From Carya illinoinensis (Eukaryota > Streptophyta > Magnoliopsida > Fagales > Juglandaceae): 64,000 nucleotides of DNA. The stretch is taken from assembly GCF_018687715.1 (NCBI RefSeq), contig NC_056755.1, forward strand, positions 22,414,501 through 22,478,500. The letters are read 5' to 3'. Below the pieces are notes generated by a model. That model saw nothing but the letters and a program-made list of their open reading frames with translations. It did no database searches and was not told the origin of the DNA. The first letter of the stretch is position 1, and every line of letters starts with the position of its first letter. Position numbers and translations under genes: made by a program. Shown piece after piece: positions 25,077-37,146 of this stretch.

Positions 25077-28000
25077 GAAGAGTTCGTTTGTATGAGTTTT
25101 ATGCTTGCACTTTGTTTGATTCCGGTGCGTCACAGTCGTTTGTATCTTCCGCTTTTGCTCGGGTGTGTAATTTGGTCACGGAACCGTTGCCAAAGTCTAT
25201 GGTAGTGGCTCTACCCGATGGTGAAATGGTGTGGTGTTCCAAGGTTGCTTTGGGATGCCCGTTAAATTTTGATGGAAGGTTCTTGGATGCTGATTTGGTG
25301 GTGTTTAAGCTGTTGGGTTTTGATATCATCCTCGGGATGGATTGGCTATACCGATATTCTGCGAGTATTAATTGCAGAAGTCGGATGATTAGCTTTCAGC
25401 TTCCAGATGGTGATTGTCTGGAATTTGCGGGGAGTAAATTGAAAGAAAAGCCGGTAATTATATCGGCAATTCAAGCAAGAAGGGAGATTGCATGGGGAGC
25501 GAATGCATTCTTAGTTCAGATGGTGTCCACGCCGTCCAAGGAGAAGTCTTTGGCAGACATTCCAATTGTGGAAGAATTTCCCGATGTGTTTGTGGATGAC
25601 TTGCCCGGAGTACCCCCTGTGCGGGAAATGGAATTTGTTATAGACTTGGAACCTGGAGCGGCTCCTGTGCATAAAGCTCCTTATCGCATGGCACCGGCTG
25701 AATTAAAAGAGTTGAAAACTCAGTTGCAAGAGCTGGTAGAGAAGGGATTTATTCAGCCTAGTACTTCACCGTGGGGTGCACCAGTTTTGTTTGTTAAAAA
25801 GAAAGATGGAACCCTCCGTATGTGCATAGATTATCGGGAATTGAATAAGGTGACCATCAAAAATAAATATCCTCTCCCGCGGATAGATGATTTATTTGAT
25901 CAGCTTCAAGGAGCAACCGTGTTCTCTAAAATTGATCTGAGGTCGGGATACTACTAGCTGAGGATCAGAGACAAGGATGTGCCTAAAACTGCCTTCAGGT
26001 CGAGGTATGGGCATTATGAATTTAAGGTGATGCCGTTTGGGTTAGCTAATGCCCCTGCTGCTTTCATGGATTTAATGAATCGAGTATTTCGACCTTATCT
26101 GGATTCCTTTATGGTAGTATTCATCGATGATATTCTGATTTATTCCCGAGATGTTGAAGAGCACGTGTATCATCTTCGTCTGGTACTTGGGAAATTGAGA
26201 GAACACCAATTGTACGCCAAGCTCAGCAAGTGTGAATTCTGGTTGGAAGAAGTTAATTTTCTTGGGCATGTAATTTCCCGAGATGGAGCTACTGTTGATC
26301 CTAGTAAGGTAGAAGCCATTTTGTCATGGCAGCGCCCGACTATAGTGCGCGAGATCCGGAGTTTCTTGGGGCTCGCCGGATACTACTGAAGATTTGTGGA
26401 GGGATTTGCTCGCCTATCCGGACCTCTCACAACTTTGACTCGGAAGAATACAGAATTTGTTTGGTCAGATAAGTGTGAGAGGAGCTTCCAAGAATTAAAG
26501 AACAGGTTGACGACGGCACCAGTGTTAGCGCTCCCAGAACCGCATAAGCCATTCTTAGTCTTCAGTGATGCGTCTAAGTTTGGTTTGGGTTGTGTCCTTA
26601 TGCAGGAAGGGCGGGTTGTTGCCTATGCATCTCGTCAGCTAAAGGACCATGAGAAGAATTATCCGACGCACGATTTAGAATTGGCTGCGATTGTTTTTGC
26701 TCTCAAGATCTGGCGGCACTTCTTGTATGGGGAAGCTTGCGAGGTATTTACTGATCACAAGAGCTTGAAGCATTTGTTTTCCCAGAAAAATCTGAATATG
26801 AGGCAGAGGCGATGGCTAGAGCTAATCAGTGACTATCAGTGTGAGATCAAGTACCATCCGGGGAAGGCTAATATAGTTGCTGATGCTTTGAGCCGAAAGT
26901 CGCACTTGGAAGATAAAGCCGAGCCGTCAGAATTGGATTCGTTGCTGTGTGGGATGAGAAGGCTCCTTATTGAGAGTTCGCAGCAAGAAGAGATTTTATC
27001 TTCAGTTCTGGATATTCGGGTAACCGATTTTGAAGAATTGAAGACTCTTCAAAGGAAGGATCCGAAGCTGCTGAATATCAGAAAAAGAGTCAGAAAATCT
27101 CGAGGGCCGTTGCATTATAGCATGGATAAAGATGGGATACTTCGGTTCCGAGATCGCAGAGTGGTCCCCAAAGATTCAAAATTCAAGGAGCGGATCATGG
27201 CAGAAGCTCATGCGGCCCCTTATTCAGTTCATCCCGACAGTACAAAGATGTATCGGGACTTGAAGAAAAATTACTGGTGGGATGGAATGAAGAAGGATAT
27301 TGCCTTATATGTTGAGAAATGCCACACATGCCGTCAAGTGAAGGCCGAGCATCAAAGACCTGCAGGTATGCTCCAACCCCTCCCTATTCCTGAGTGGAAA
27401 TGGGATGACATCACGATGGACTTTGTAGTGGGTTTGCCGAGAACGCCTAGTGGGAAAAATTCTGTTTGGTTGATTGTTGACCGGTTAACGAAAAGTACTC
27501 ATTTCTTGCCTATTAATAACACCGATTCCTTGGGTAAGTTGACCCGCTTGTATGTCAAGGAGATAGTGCGGCTGCACGGCATACCAAAGAGTATAGTGTC
27601 GGATCGAGACCCGAGGTTCACGTCGCAGTTCTGGAAGAGTTTGCAGGCAGGTTTGGGTATTAAGTTGAAGTTCAGTACTGCATATCACCCGCAGATAGAC
27701 GGTCAATCAGAGCGCACCATTCAGACTCTTGAAGACATGTTGCGAGCATGTGTCATGGAATTTCAAGGGAGTTGGGAAAACCATTTGCCGCTCATTGAGT
27801 TTGCATATAATAATAGCTTCCATGCGACCATTCAGATGGCTCCCTATGAAGCTCTTTATGGGAGAAACTGCAGGTCGCCCTTGTGTTGGGATGAAGTCGG
27901 AGAGAGTAGGATAATTGGACCCGAAATAATTCAGGAGATGCAAAGCCAAGTCCGGATCATCAGAGATAAAATGGCGGCAGCTCAGAGTCGCCAGAAAAGT

Positions 28001-28459
28001 TACGCTGATACCAGGAGGAGAGAGTTATCTTTTGAAGTAGGTGATTGGGTTTACCTTAAAGTCTCTCCCATGAGAGGTGTTAAGCGTTTTGGTAAGAAGA
28101 GGAAGTTGGATCCGAGGTATGTCGGCCCTTTTCAGATTCTGGAGAAGGTAGGGTCCGTCGCCTATAGAGTTGCTTTGCCAGGATATTTTGGGGATATTCA
28201 TGATGTCTTCCACGTATCATCCCTGAAGAAGAGCTTTGGACAGCAAGAGCCACGCTTCGTCGACCCAGAGGGTATTCAGTTGCAACCGGATCTCACTTAT
28301 GAAGTTGTTCTGTCGCAGATCATAGATTGGAAGGAGCAACAGTTGAGGTCCAAGACGATACCTTTGGTTAAGGTGGCGTGGGGAGATTCGTTAGCACAAG
28401 ACTTCTCTTGGGAGCGAGTAGCGGACATGAGGGAGCAGTACCCATACTTGTTTGAGTAA
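25077..28459 (+). pseudogene. Pol of Tekay copy B: protease, RT, RNase H, integrase, chromodomain
   Basis: Continuous with gag in one frame. Protease FDSGASQSF (25115-25141). Reverse transcriptase from about 25740, with [29 protein letters not shown] and catalytic FIDDILIYS (26120-26146). RNase H with [23 protein letters not shown] and VADALSRKS. Integrase zinc region ([10 protein letters not shown], about 27310), core ([31 protein letters not shown]). The tail has the family's GPF motif ([13 protein letters not shown]) and a chromodomain-like end ([26 protein letters not shown]) with the natural stop at 28457-28459. Two premature stops: 25955 (Gln to TAG) and 26387 (Arg to TGA), both in reverse transcriptase. 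From 26390 to the end, 690 codons are open, including the entire integrase. Confidence 0.94.
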
Positions 28460-28562
28460 TGAAGGTACGTATCTTAATCTTGGTCACAGGTGGTTTGTGT
28501 GTTTTTATGTGGCTTCTTTAAGTTGGTGGTTGATCTTGCAAATTTTGAGGACGAAATTGTTT

Positions 28563-28577
28563 TTAAGGGGGGGAGGA
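28563..28577 (+). other. Polypurine tract of Tekay copy B
   Basis: TTAAGGGGGGGAGGA directly abuts the 3' LTR start at 28578, matching the tract of copy A. It is the plus-strand primer site. Confidence 0.88.
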
Positions 28578-30606
28578 TGTGATGACCCGCTTTTGCGTGT
28601 ATTTTCGCTGAAGGGTTGTTTTTATTTTAATTAATATTAGTTTATTTATTTTAATTTATTGTGCTTTAAAATTGGTTTTTAATTTATTTGATGTTGTGTT
28701 TTATTTATTTTAGTCATTTTACGGTTTTTAATCTCGTTTCGGCGGATTTGTTTTGTTTTCCCGGAGTGAGGATTGGACCTCATCTTTTTCCTACATCTCT
28801 TTTTTTTCCTTTTTCCTTTTTTCTTTTTCTTTTTTCTCTTTTCTTTTTCTTCTTTCTTTTTCTTGTTCTCTTTTTTCTTTCTTTTCTTTTTTCCTTCTTC
28901 CTCCCCGCGTCGACCCCGTCTCTCTCTCTCTCTCCTCTCCCATGCCGTTGCAGCCCAACCCTTCGACCCACCGCCGTCCGGCCGCCGTGCGGCACACCGC
29001 CCCCACCGATCGAACCCCCTCCCTTCGGCGCACCTCCCCACCAAATCCCAGCCCCATCCGGCCAGCCGTTTGGTTGGAAAATGCCATCAAAGCCCCCACA
29101 GTTTTTGCCTCGATCCACCGCCGTCGCTGCACCTCCGGCCACCATTTCTTCACCACTTCATCACCGGTCCCTTGCCGTCCTAACCTACCCATTTTTGGCC
29201 TCCAATAGTCACCAGAATAGCTCCCACGAGCTAGCTTTCCATTTTGGGAAATTCGGCCATCAACCTCCATTTCTGCAGCCACCCACGGCCAACCACCACT
29301 TCCAATAGCTTCATAATCATCCTTAGACCATTCTCTATCAATCCCAAGCCCTGGTTTGTCCCCGTTCAAAAGTGGGTATTTTACAACCCACGGCCACAGT
29401 GAATTTTCACTGTTACGTTGCTTTTTCTCCGTCATTTGCAACGCCGCAAGCTTTCTAAAAATACCATATAGCGCTGTAAGTATTTTCCAAACCCTATTTT
29501 TAGATTTAAAAATATATTGCTCATTCAATAATTTTATCTGTTGGTTGGCTGATTCCAGACTGAGTCCGAGGAGTTTGGGGGTCGGATGGATGGAGGACGG
29601 AGTTGCTTGTTTTATTGAATTATGTTGGTTGATTATTTTTGTGCATTGATATAGCATTTACATGGTGCATGCACGTGTGTTTTTGTTTAATTGTGAAAAG
29701 CCTGTTTATTGGCGTAAGTGGACTTACGGGTGCGTGTGTATCACGACCCCAAGTCGGGATGGGGTATTATCTTGGTGGAGCTGCTCTGGTCACTCGGGAG
29801 CGGAATAAACTGAGTGATGTCCCCTGGGTTGTCGCTGGGCAACGACGGGAGCGGGGGCTAGGGGGTGCTTGGCTACGAACGCGCTGAGCACGGAACCAGG
29901 CATCGCTCTACGCACCGACTCCGTGGCCCTTCGCTGGCGAGGGCTAGAGGATGCTTGGCTACGAACACGCGGGGCGTGGAACTGGGCATCGCTCGTTAGG
30001 TGTCACATGCGTGGTGGTACTCTGCTGTGTGGCACTGGAGCTAGGGTGTGCGGATGACCCCTAGGGGAGGTCATGGTGCGTACGGGTTAAAATGGATTAT
30101 GGTTTGAGATGAATAGAGGCCAAATGTGATTTTTGGCGTGTGTGCAAAATTATGTTTTATGGGTTTTGCGCATCGGTATCACTTCATGCATGTTGTTTGA
30201 GTTCTATGTGTTTTTATCTGGTGGTGTTTCGGTTTTACTTACCTGCGGTACCATTTTTGGTTCCGTAGATTTTAGTGCAGGATTCGAGGATGAGGAGGAG
30301 GAGGCTGAGCCCGAGGATGCGGCTCCGCCGAGTTGCTGATGTTAGGCTTTATAGTTTGGTTTAAAACTATATTCATGTTTTATAATATTTTATTTATTTG
30401 TGTATGTTTTAAAACAGCTTGTTTTACGTTAAGAAAAATTCTGGTACTTAGTTATATGACTTTCGTTATCCGCTGCATGTTTTTTTGTGCACATATGTTG
30501 CTTTTGCACACACTTGGCACCCGTCGTTAGGGTGGTGACCCGGGTTGTCACCATCCGGACGTCTCGATTTTCTCGTGTCCGTGCGTGGGGATTTGGGGGC
30601 GTCACA
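28578..30606 (+). repeat. 3' LTR of Tekay copy B (2029 bp)
   Basis: Begins TGTGATGACC, ends GGGCGTCACA, followed by the ccaaa duplication. It differs from the 5' LTR by scattered substitutions and the short CT run. Open frames within it have counterparts in the other LTRs and carry no known domain. Confidence 0.96.
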
Positions 30607-30611
30607 CCAAA

Positions 30612-31590
30612 TCCATCACCACTTTACGCAATAGAAAAATAATTGATAAGAGTATTTCAACGAAAGTTGATGAGACCAACAATTCTTCAAATTCCAAGAG
30701 TGATGGTGAGCTTGACAAGGTCGAGCTAGATATGCCTGTGAAAGCCCCAATACCTGCCACATTTCCTCAAAGGTTGCAACATGCTCACAAGTTGGTTCAA
30801 AATACTGATATTCTTGAAATTTTTAAATAAATAAAAATCAACATTCCTTTGTTGGATGCAATTAAACAAATTCCATTGTATGCTAAATTTTTGAAAGATC
30901 TGTGCACAGTGAAGCGTACGATGAAAGTGCCAAAGAAGGCTTTTCTCACTAAGCAAGTAAGCGCCATCCTTCAGAAAAATTCTCCACCAAAGTACAAAGA
31001 CCTGGGTTGTCCAACAATTTCCTGCGTGATTGGAAATTTTAAAATTGAAAAAACTTTACCTGACCTCGGAGCTAGTGTTAACCTCCTACCCTATTCAGTA
31101 TATGAGCAGTTGGGTCTTGGTGAACTTAAACCTACCAAAATAATACTCCAACTTGCTGACTGTTCAATTAAAATACTGAGGTGTTAGTGCAAATAGGCAA
31201 ATTTTATTTTGCAATGGATTTCATTGTTTTGAACACAGAACCTATCTTTGATATTTGCACTCAAATTTCTATAATTTTGGGTAGGCCATTCCTTGCAACC
31301 TCGAATGCTTTAATAAATTGTAGGAGTGGTGTGATGATAATTTCTTTTGGTAACATGACTTTAGATATGAATATTTTCAATATTTGTAAACAACCTGGCG
31401 ATGATGATGATGTGCATGAAATAAATTTGATCCAAACTCTTGTTCAAAATAAATTTGATTTGTCAATTCTTTCTGACCCTCTTGAGGCTTATTTGATTCA
31501 TGGTGAAAATTTTGATAATGATTATGTGCTTGCATCTATGAATTTTTTGCTAGAATCTACTCCTATAATGGACACTGATTAATGGAGAAC
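30612..31590 (+). pseudogene. Athila-type gag end and protease
   Basis: Continues the gag gene cut at 21340. Blocks: SITTLRNRKIIDKS, then PLLDAIKQIPLYAKFLKDL and CTVKR, then the protease region with DLGASVNLLPYSVYEQLGLGE (starting about 31060), IILQLADCSIK, and ILGRPFLATSNALINCRSG. The catalytic DSGA motif is DLGA here, as is usual in this lineage. Stops occur at about 30828 and 31185, and a small deletion around 31180 removes residues between the LADCSIK block and VQIGKFYF compared with the related element at 36634-37122. A Met/Asp-rich linker ends at a stop at 31580. Confidence 0.9.
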
Positions 31591-31599
31591 ACGTTTTGA

Positions 31600-32984
31600 G
31601 GAATTGCCACCTCATGATGTCGTGTCTCTCCCCTCAAGTGTGCAAACACCAAAACTCGACTTGAAACCTTTACCTGCTAATCTCAAATATGCATTTTTAG
31701 GCCAAACAGAGACATTACCGATGGTCATCTCATCAAAACTAGATGAAATTCAGGAGAGAAAATTAATTGGTGTTCTTATTGAATACAAAGAATTGAATAC
31801 AAAGAGGCAATAGGATGGACCATAGCTGCAAAGGTATCAGTTCTTTGATTTGTACCCACAGGATATATGTAGAGGACAATTCTAAACCCTCTAGGGAGAT
31901 GCAGGGTGGACTAAACTCCAACATGAAAGAGGTTGTCAGAGCAGAGGTGCTAAAACTTCTAGATGTAGGGATCATTTACCCTATTTCTGATAGCAAATGG
32001 GTTAGTCCCACGCAGGTAGTACCCAAGAAATCTGGTGTAACTGTAGTTAAGAATGCTGATAATGAATTGATCCCAACCAGAGTTACTACTGGTTGACGTA
32101 TATACATTGATTACAGAAAACTAAATTCTGTCACCAGAAATGATCATTTTCCCCTACCATTCATGAATCAAATCATTGAACGTGTAGCGGGCCATAAATT
32201 TTATTGCTTCCTAGATGATTATTCTGGATATAACCAAATTAAGATTGCTCCTGAAGAACAAAAAAAGACCACTTTTACATATCTATTTGGTACCTTTGCA
32301 TATCGAAAGATGCCATTCAGACTCTGTAATACTCCTGTTATATTTCAAAGATGCATGATGAGCATATTCAGTGACATGGTAGAGCGTTTCGTAGAAATAT
32401 TTGTAAATGATTTTTCTATTTTTGGTAATTCATTTGATGAATGTTTGACTCATTTGGAAAGAGTGTTGATTAGATGCAAACAAAAGAATTTGATTTTAAA
32501 TTGGGAGAAGTGTCATTTTATAGTCACTCAAGGGATTGTCCTTGGTCAGATTGTTTCTTCTCAAGGTTTTGAAGTGTACAAGGCCAAAATTGAATTAATT
32601 TCTAAATTGCCCATCCCAAAGAATATCATGGATATCATATCTTTTCTAGGTCATGCAAGTTTTTACAGGAGGTTCATTAAAGACTTCAGCACAATTTCTA
32701 GACCTTTCTGTAATTTATTGTCAAAGAAAAATTCTTTTGTGTAGACTGATGATTGTGAGTTAGCTTTTACGAAACTAAAAGGTATGTTGATTTCAGTCCC
32801 AATTATGCGATCATCTGATTGAAATTTACCATTTGAGATTATGTGTGACGCTAATGATTATGCTATTGGAGCTGTATTTGGCCAACGTAAGGATAAAAAG
32901 CCTTATGTTATTTATTATGCAAGTAGAATTTTAAATAGTGCTCAAATGAATTATTCAACAACTGAAAAATAACTATTTGCAGTA
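31600..32984 (+). pseudogene. Athila-type reverse transcriptase and start of RNase H
   Basis: The linker FEELPPHDVVSLPSS leads into VVRAEVLKLLDVGIIYPISDSKWVSP-type sequence, IYIDYRKLNSV, FCFLDDYSGYNQI-type block (about 32200), and GTFAYRKMPFRLCN. The catalytic box reads FVNDFSIFG (about 32400), with Asn in place of the first catalytic Asp. Then NWEKCHFIV and SFLGHASFYRRFIKDFS. Stops at 32094, 32742 and 32820 and one frame change break it. RNase H starts with FEIMCDANDYAIGAVFGQ and is cut at 32984 inside LFAV by the minus-strand element, resuming at 40396. Confidence 0.9.
32980..32984. repeat. Target site duplication of the pol-deleted element, left (cagta)
   Basis: cagta precedes the LTR start TGATTACG at 32985 and recurs at 40391-40395. 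Removing the insert and one copy restores an RNase H reading frame. Confidence 0.95.
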
Positions 32985-34351
32985 TGATTACGCCCAAAGA
33001 ATAACGCGGTAGTTATAGCACAGGTTTGGGGTGTCGATTCCACAGGGAGACAAATTAAAAGAATAGCAAGAGGAACAAAGAAACTAAAGAAAAAATATTA
33101 AATAAGTAATAGAGAACAAAGATTAATTTTAAATGTAAATTCAAGTGAAGCAAAGTGATTAACAGAAAAAGTACTCAAATTTGATAAACAGTAGAGCGTT
33201 GGGAATCCCTTGCACAAATCTGGTATTTTAATTATTCTTAATTCATTGGATAACTCAATTAGGAACTCAATTCCCGCAATTCCCAATCGGAAGGTATAGA
33301 TTTATAAACCAGACTTAAATCAAATGTAACCCTTTGAAAAAACATTCACCAATTTTAAAAAACGTGAATTACTACCCCTATTGATAAAATCCAATAACGA
33401 CAATATACTCAGAAAGCGATATTGCAACAAAAAACTAAATCAATATAGATAAATAATTAATCCAAACATAATCAAAGAACTAATCCATTCAATAGAAAAA
33501 GCATGACTGAATCCATAAACACAATAAATTCTATGATTATTCGGAGAAGAAAACATCAACGATGAATTGAGAATGATAAAACAAAAGAGTTTTAGCAATT
33601 GAAAATCAAATACATGAATTAAAAATAAATTAAAAATACCATCTAATGTGCAAGTTCATCCCTAACCCTACTTGAGAATTTAGTTACCCATAAATATAAT
33701 GGACAACAAAAATCTCCAAAGAAAACTGAAGCAAACGGTGGCCATGGAAGTGATTTTCTCTTCTCTTTAGATTTGCCTCTTGTGCCTCTTCCTCCCCCCC
33801 ATTTCATGCTAATGATATGCTTATATAGGGTAAGAAAGAAACCCTAATGTCCTATTGATTTCCGCATAAAAAAATCGCCTAAATTTTAGGACTTATCTTG
33901 GCAGCCATGTACAGCCTTCAGGCGTTTGAATTTGGAAATCCTTATTAGAGACAAAGTTATAGCCCTTTAAGATAGCTTTCCAATGCATTAAGAATCGCAT
34001 CAATTAGATATATGAGTAAAAAGATACAGTTAAAAGACTAAAGTATGTCCAGACTGTTTCCTAGCGAATTTCGGACTTGGACTTCTTGTGGTTTCATTTT
34101 GTGATTTTTTTTCTTTTTCTTTTCTTCCAAATTGCTCTCAAACCCCATGAATGTCCTCCTTTAAATTTGACTGGGCTTGACTTGCTCTTTTATAAACTCT
34201 GAAATTAGACATAAAAAAACTGCTTAGGAGTATCCCAACGTAAATAGAAATTCAATTTAAGAATACACATTAATTCCTATGATTTCTATTCACATTTTAG
34301 TATTTTAGTCCAATAATAGGGTATATAGAGTGCACTTTCGCACACTCATCA
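32985..34351 (-). repeat. 3' LTR of the pol-deleted element (1367 bp)
   Basis: Termini TGATTACGCC...ACACTCATCA on the plus strand (TGATGAGTG...GGCGTAATCA in coding orientation). Aligns with 39036-40390 throughout. One short segment near 33620-33640 is missing from the partner. A TATATAAG box lies at about 33830 on the minus strand. Confidence 0.95.
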
Positions 34352-34364
34352 CACCCCCAACTTA
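34352..34364 (-). other. Polypurine tract of the pol-deleted element
   Basis: On the minus strand TAAGTTGGGGGTG abuts the 3' LTR. A second similar G-rich block lies about 1.45 kb upstream (35799-35813). Confidence 0.8.
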
Positions 34365-36075
34365 CTCCTTGCTAGTCCCTAGCAATTTTCATGACAAAAC
34401 AACGAAAGAGACCAAAGAAAATCACACATAAAGGCCATCAAGTCACACTTTCCAGATTCACATATCAAAACAATGTAAGGAATCCAATAACCCATCAAGA
34501 TCAATCCACCTATAGCAATCCACAGAGTGTGTGTGTGTTCTCCAAGCCATAACCATCGTACCACTAACCTTGACACATGCAGCATCAAGAACATCTTAAG
34601 CAAAAGGTTCAACTCCATAACTCACGGGTATAATAGTGTTTCATGTAAGGGCTCTCTCTATGGAGTTGACAACGGGTGTATATACACTCTCATGGAAAAT
34701 TAGGCAATTATGTACAAACAACAAGCAAACATTGATCTTATGATATGAACACTAACAAATGAGACTTCCATCAATCTTTCCAACAGCTTATTTAGGATCA
34801 GAATGGTCAACACAAAAGGTTGTATAATGTGGCTTGGTTTTGGGGTTATATGAAAAAAAAGGATGAAAGGGATTCAAAAACTTCCAAGTACATACAAATG
34901 GAATTTTATTAAATATCTCAATAGACCACACTTTTCACTTAATATACTCTCCAACTTTTCAGATCATCAAATAATAATGCTTTTCCTTCTTCTTCCTTTT
35001 TTTTTTCAACAATTTGATGGACAAACACATGCCACTTTTGTATTCTTTCCATCTATACCAACTTCTTTTTTTTTTTTTTTTGGAGCTCACTCAATTGAAC
35101 ACTTTGCAACTTGTACTCTTCTATTTTTTTCCGTCGTCTTCTTCTTCTCTTTTTTTTTTAATTGAAAATGATAAAATTAAAGAAAGAAAATACAAATTCC
35201 ACACCTAGTATACACTTGGAAGTAAAAAGAGTAAGAAAATCTGTATATAGGTTATACTCCAATGTGGAGAGTCATGGATGATATGGGCATATGAAAAGAA
35301 AAAGTTATAAGTGTTTATTGGCTCAAAGTTGGCTACTAGGGGTCTATGATGGAAAGGATAGCTTGAAAGGTTCAAACGTTAATCCTAAGTTGATCTTCGT
35401 CATATCCCAAGTATATCCACCATTGTACCGCAAACCATGTAATGATATTCTCAAAAGAAGTGCCCAATTCAACAGATCAATGAACGCTTATCACAATTTA
35501 CTGCATTTGTATGCTCTCAATCCTCTCCAAACTGACATGAATACTTAAACAAAAGAGTTCTCTAGTTACATGTGTCAAACCACCATCTTACCACAAAACT
35601 TGGATAAGTGCATTAAGAATTCTGTGAATGTTTCAGCAAAAAATGATTTGGTGGATTTGGTGAATTCACGAAGATGGCTATGAATGAGAATGAGTACACA
35701 TGTGAAAATAATGCACGTGTGATGCAAATTAAAAAAAAATTGACACATGAAAATATGCCACAGAGTTCCAACAAGTATTTTAAATACTGAATTTGCACCA
35801 CCACCCCCCAACTTAAATGAAACATTGTCCTCAATGTTTAAGAATCAAAATTGAATGGGGAGTAACTGAAAATGGTAGAATATACCTAATGAGTGACGTG
35901 GGTAGCTCCCTAAACACCAAAGATGGTAATCTGAAATGACGAAATGAAACTATCCTGCAATCAAAAACAAAGAAAACAACAGCAAACAAAAAGGAAAAGA
36001 AAGAAAATAAGAAAAAACAAAAACAAAACAAAGCAAAACAAAATAAATAAAGAAACACATACCTTGGTGGTGTGG
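34365..36075 (-). other. 3' non-coding region of the pol-deleted element
   Basis: About 1.7 kb between the polyprotein stop and the 3' LTR. No envelope-like gene is visible, and the open frames are short and come from T-rich stretches. It contains a G-rich block (35799-35813) and next to it the hairpin word CATTGAGGACAATG (minus strand, about 35823-35836), both shared with the Athila element at 42206-42241. Confidence 0.7.
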
Positions 36076-36627
36076 TCAAGGTTGATAGACTGGATCCATA
36101 AGTGGAATGTCTTCCACTTCCGGAACTTGCCTATCAATTAATATTTTAAGGCGTTGACCATGTACTTTAAAGATCCGACCATCCTTAGGATCTTCTATTT
36201 CTACCACCCCATTTACAAAAATATTTTTCACTAGAAATGGGTCAATCCACCTAAACCAAAGTTTTCCTTTGTGCTTGTGAGATCCAAAATCATATAAGCA
36301 TATTCGGTTATTAGGTTTAAACCTCTTCCTAAGAATATTTTTATCATGAAACGCTTTCATTTTAACCTTATAGACTTTAGACTTAGGCAAAGATTTCAAT
36401 TTAACTCTTGGTACTTTCATACTTACAGGAATCTATTTTCCACATTTCTTAGGTAACTCCTCAAATTTCTGTTGCCAAACCTGTGTTTCATCAAAAACAA
36501 CACAAATATCAATAACATCAAATGAATCACTAACAGATGTATTAAACTCAGAATTCACAAGGGAATATTCAAGGGGATCAAAATCATGAGTTGTGTGAAC
36601 TCCCTTGTCTATGAGTGCATCAATCAT
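36076..36627 (-). pseudogene. Protease linker fused to integrase tail, pol-deleted element
   Basis: The 5' part (36627 to about 36440) reads FDPLEYSLVNSEF and WQQKFEELPKKCGK, matching the linker that precedes reverse transcriptase in the host Athila (FEELP there too). After a stop at 36433 the same frame continues with KVYKVKMKAFHDKNIL, FKPNNRICLYDF, KLWFRWIDPFLVKNIF, VEIEDPKDGRIFKVHGQRLK, the C-terminal segment of Athila integrase, ending at 36076. The join therefore marks an internal deletion of reverse transcriptase, RNase H and most of integrase, about 3 kb, at around 36400-36460. The product could not carry out integration. Confidence 0.88.
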
Positions 36628-36633
36628 ATACGT

Positions 36634-37146
36634 TTAGTGGCACTCGTCATCTGTTGGCTGCTTCTCAATATGGAAAATGTTGACCTCCATGGTCATGTTT
36701 CCAAAAGATAACTTCATCAACCCATTCCTACAATTTATAAGTGCATTAGCCGTAGCAAGGAAAGGTCTACCTAATATGAGAGGAACTTTAGAGTTAGACT
36801 CAACAACTGATTGAGTGTCCAAAATTAAGAAATCAACAGGATAATAAAACTTGTCAATTTGGATCAAAACATCCTCAACTATCCCTCTCGGTTTCTTAAT
36901 TGAACGATCAGCCAACTGAAGCACGACAGAAGTAGGCTTAATTTCACCCAAACCAAGCTGCAAATAAATGGAATAAGGCATCAAATTAACACTAGCTCCT
37001 AGATCTAGCAAGGCTTGCCCAAACTCATGATTCCCAATATTACATGCAATGGTTGGACAACCAGGATCCTTGTACATAGGAGGAATTCGCTGCTCAATTA
37101 GAGCACTAACTTGCTCTGTCAAAAATGTTGTCTTCTTAACATGGTG
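36634..37146 (-). pseudogene. Athila-type aspartic protease, pol-deleted element
   Basis: Reads LTEQVSALIEQRIPP, YKDPGCPTIACNIGN, the catalytic region LLDLGASVNLMPYSIY, QLADRSIKKPRGIVEDVL, ILGRPFLATANALINCR and MTMEVNIFHIEKQP, ending at a TAA at 36634. It follows gag in the same frame after a single TAG at 37147-37149. The protein cleaves Gag. All core blocks are present and undisturbed, in contrast to the protease of the surrounding Athila element. Confidence 0.88.

Noticed and set aside
34863..36075. Envelope-like gene in the 3' region of the pol-deleted element
   Set aside because: Frames are short, T-rich and lack a signal peptide plus transmembrane layout or known Athila envelope motifs.
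36076..36420. Separate host gene of 114 codons
   Set aside because: The sequence is the C-terminal tail of Athila integrase and matches the tail at about 41600-41975.
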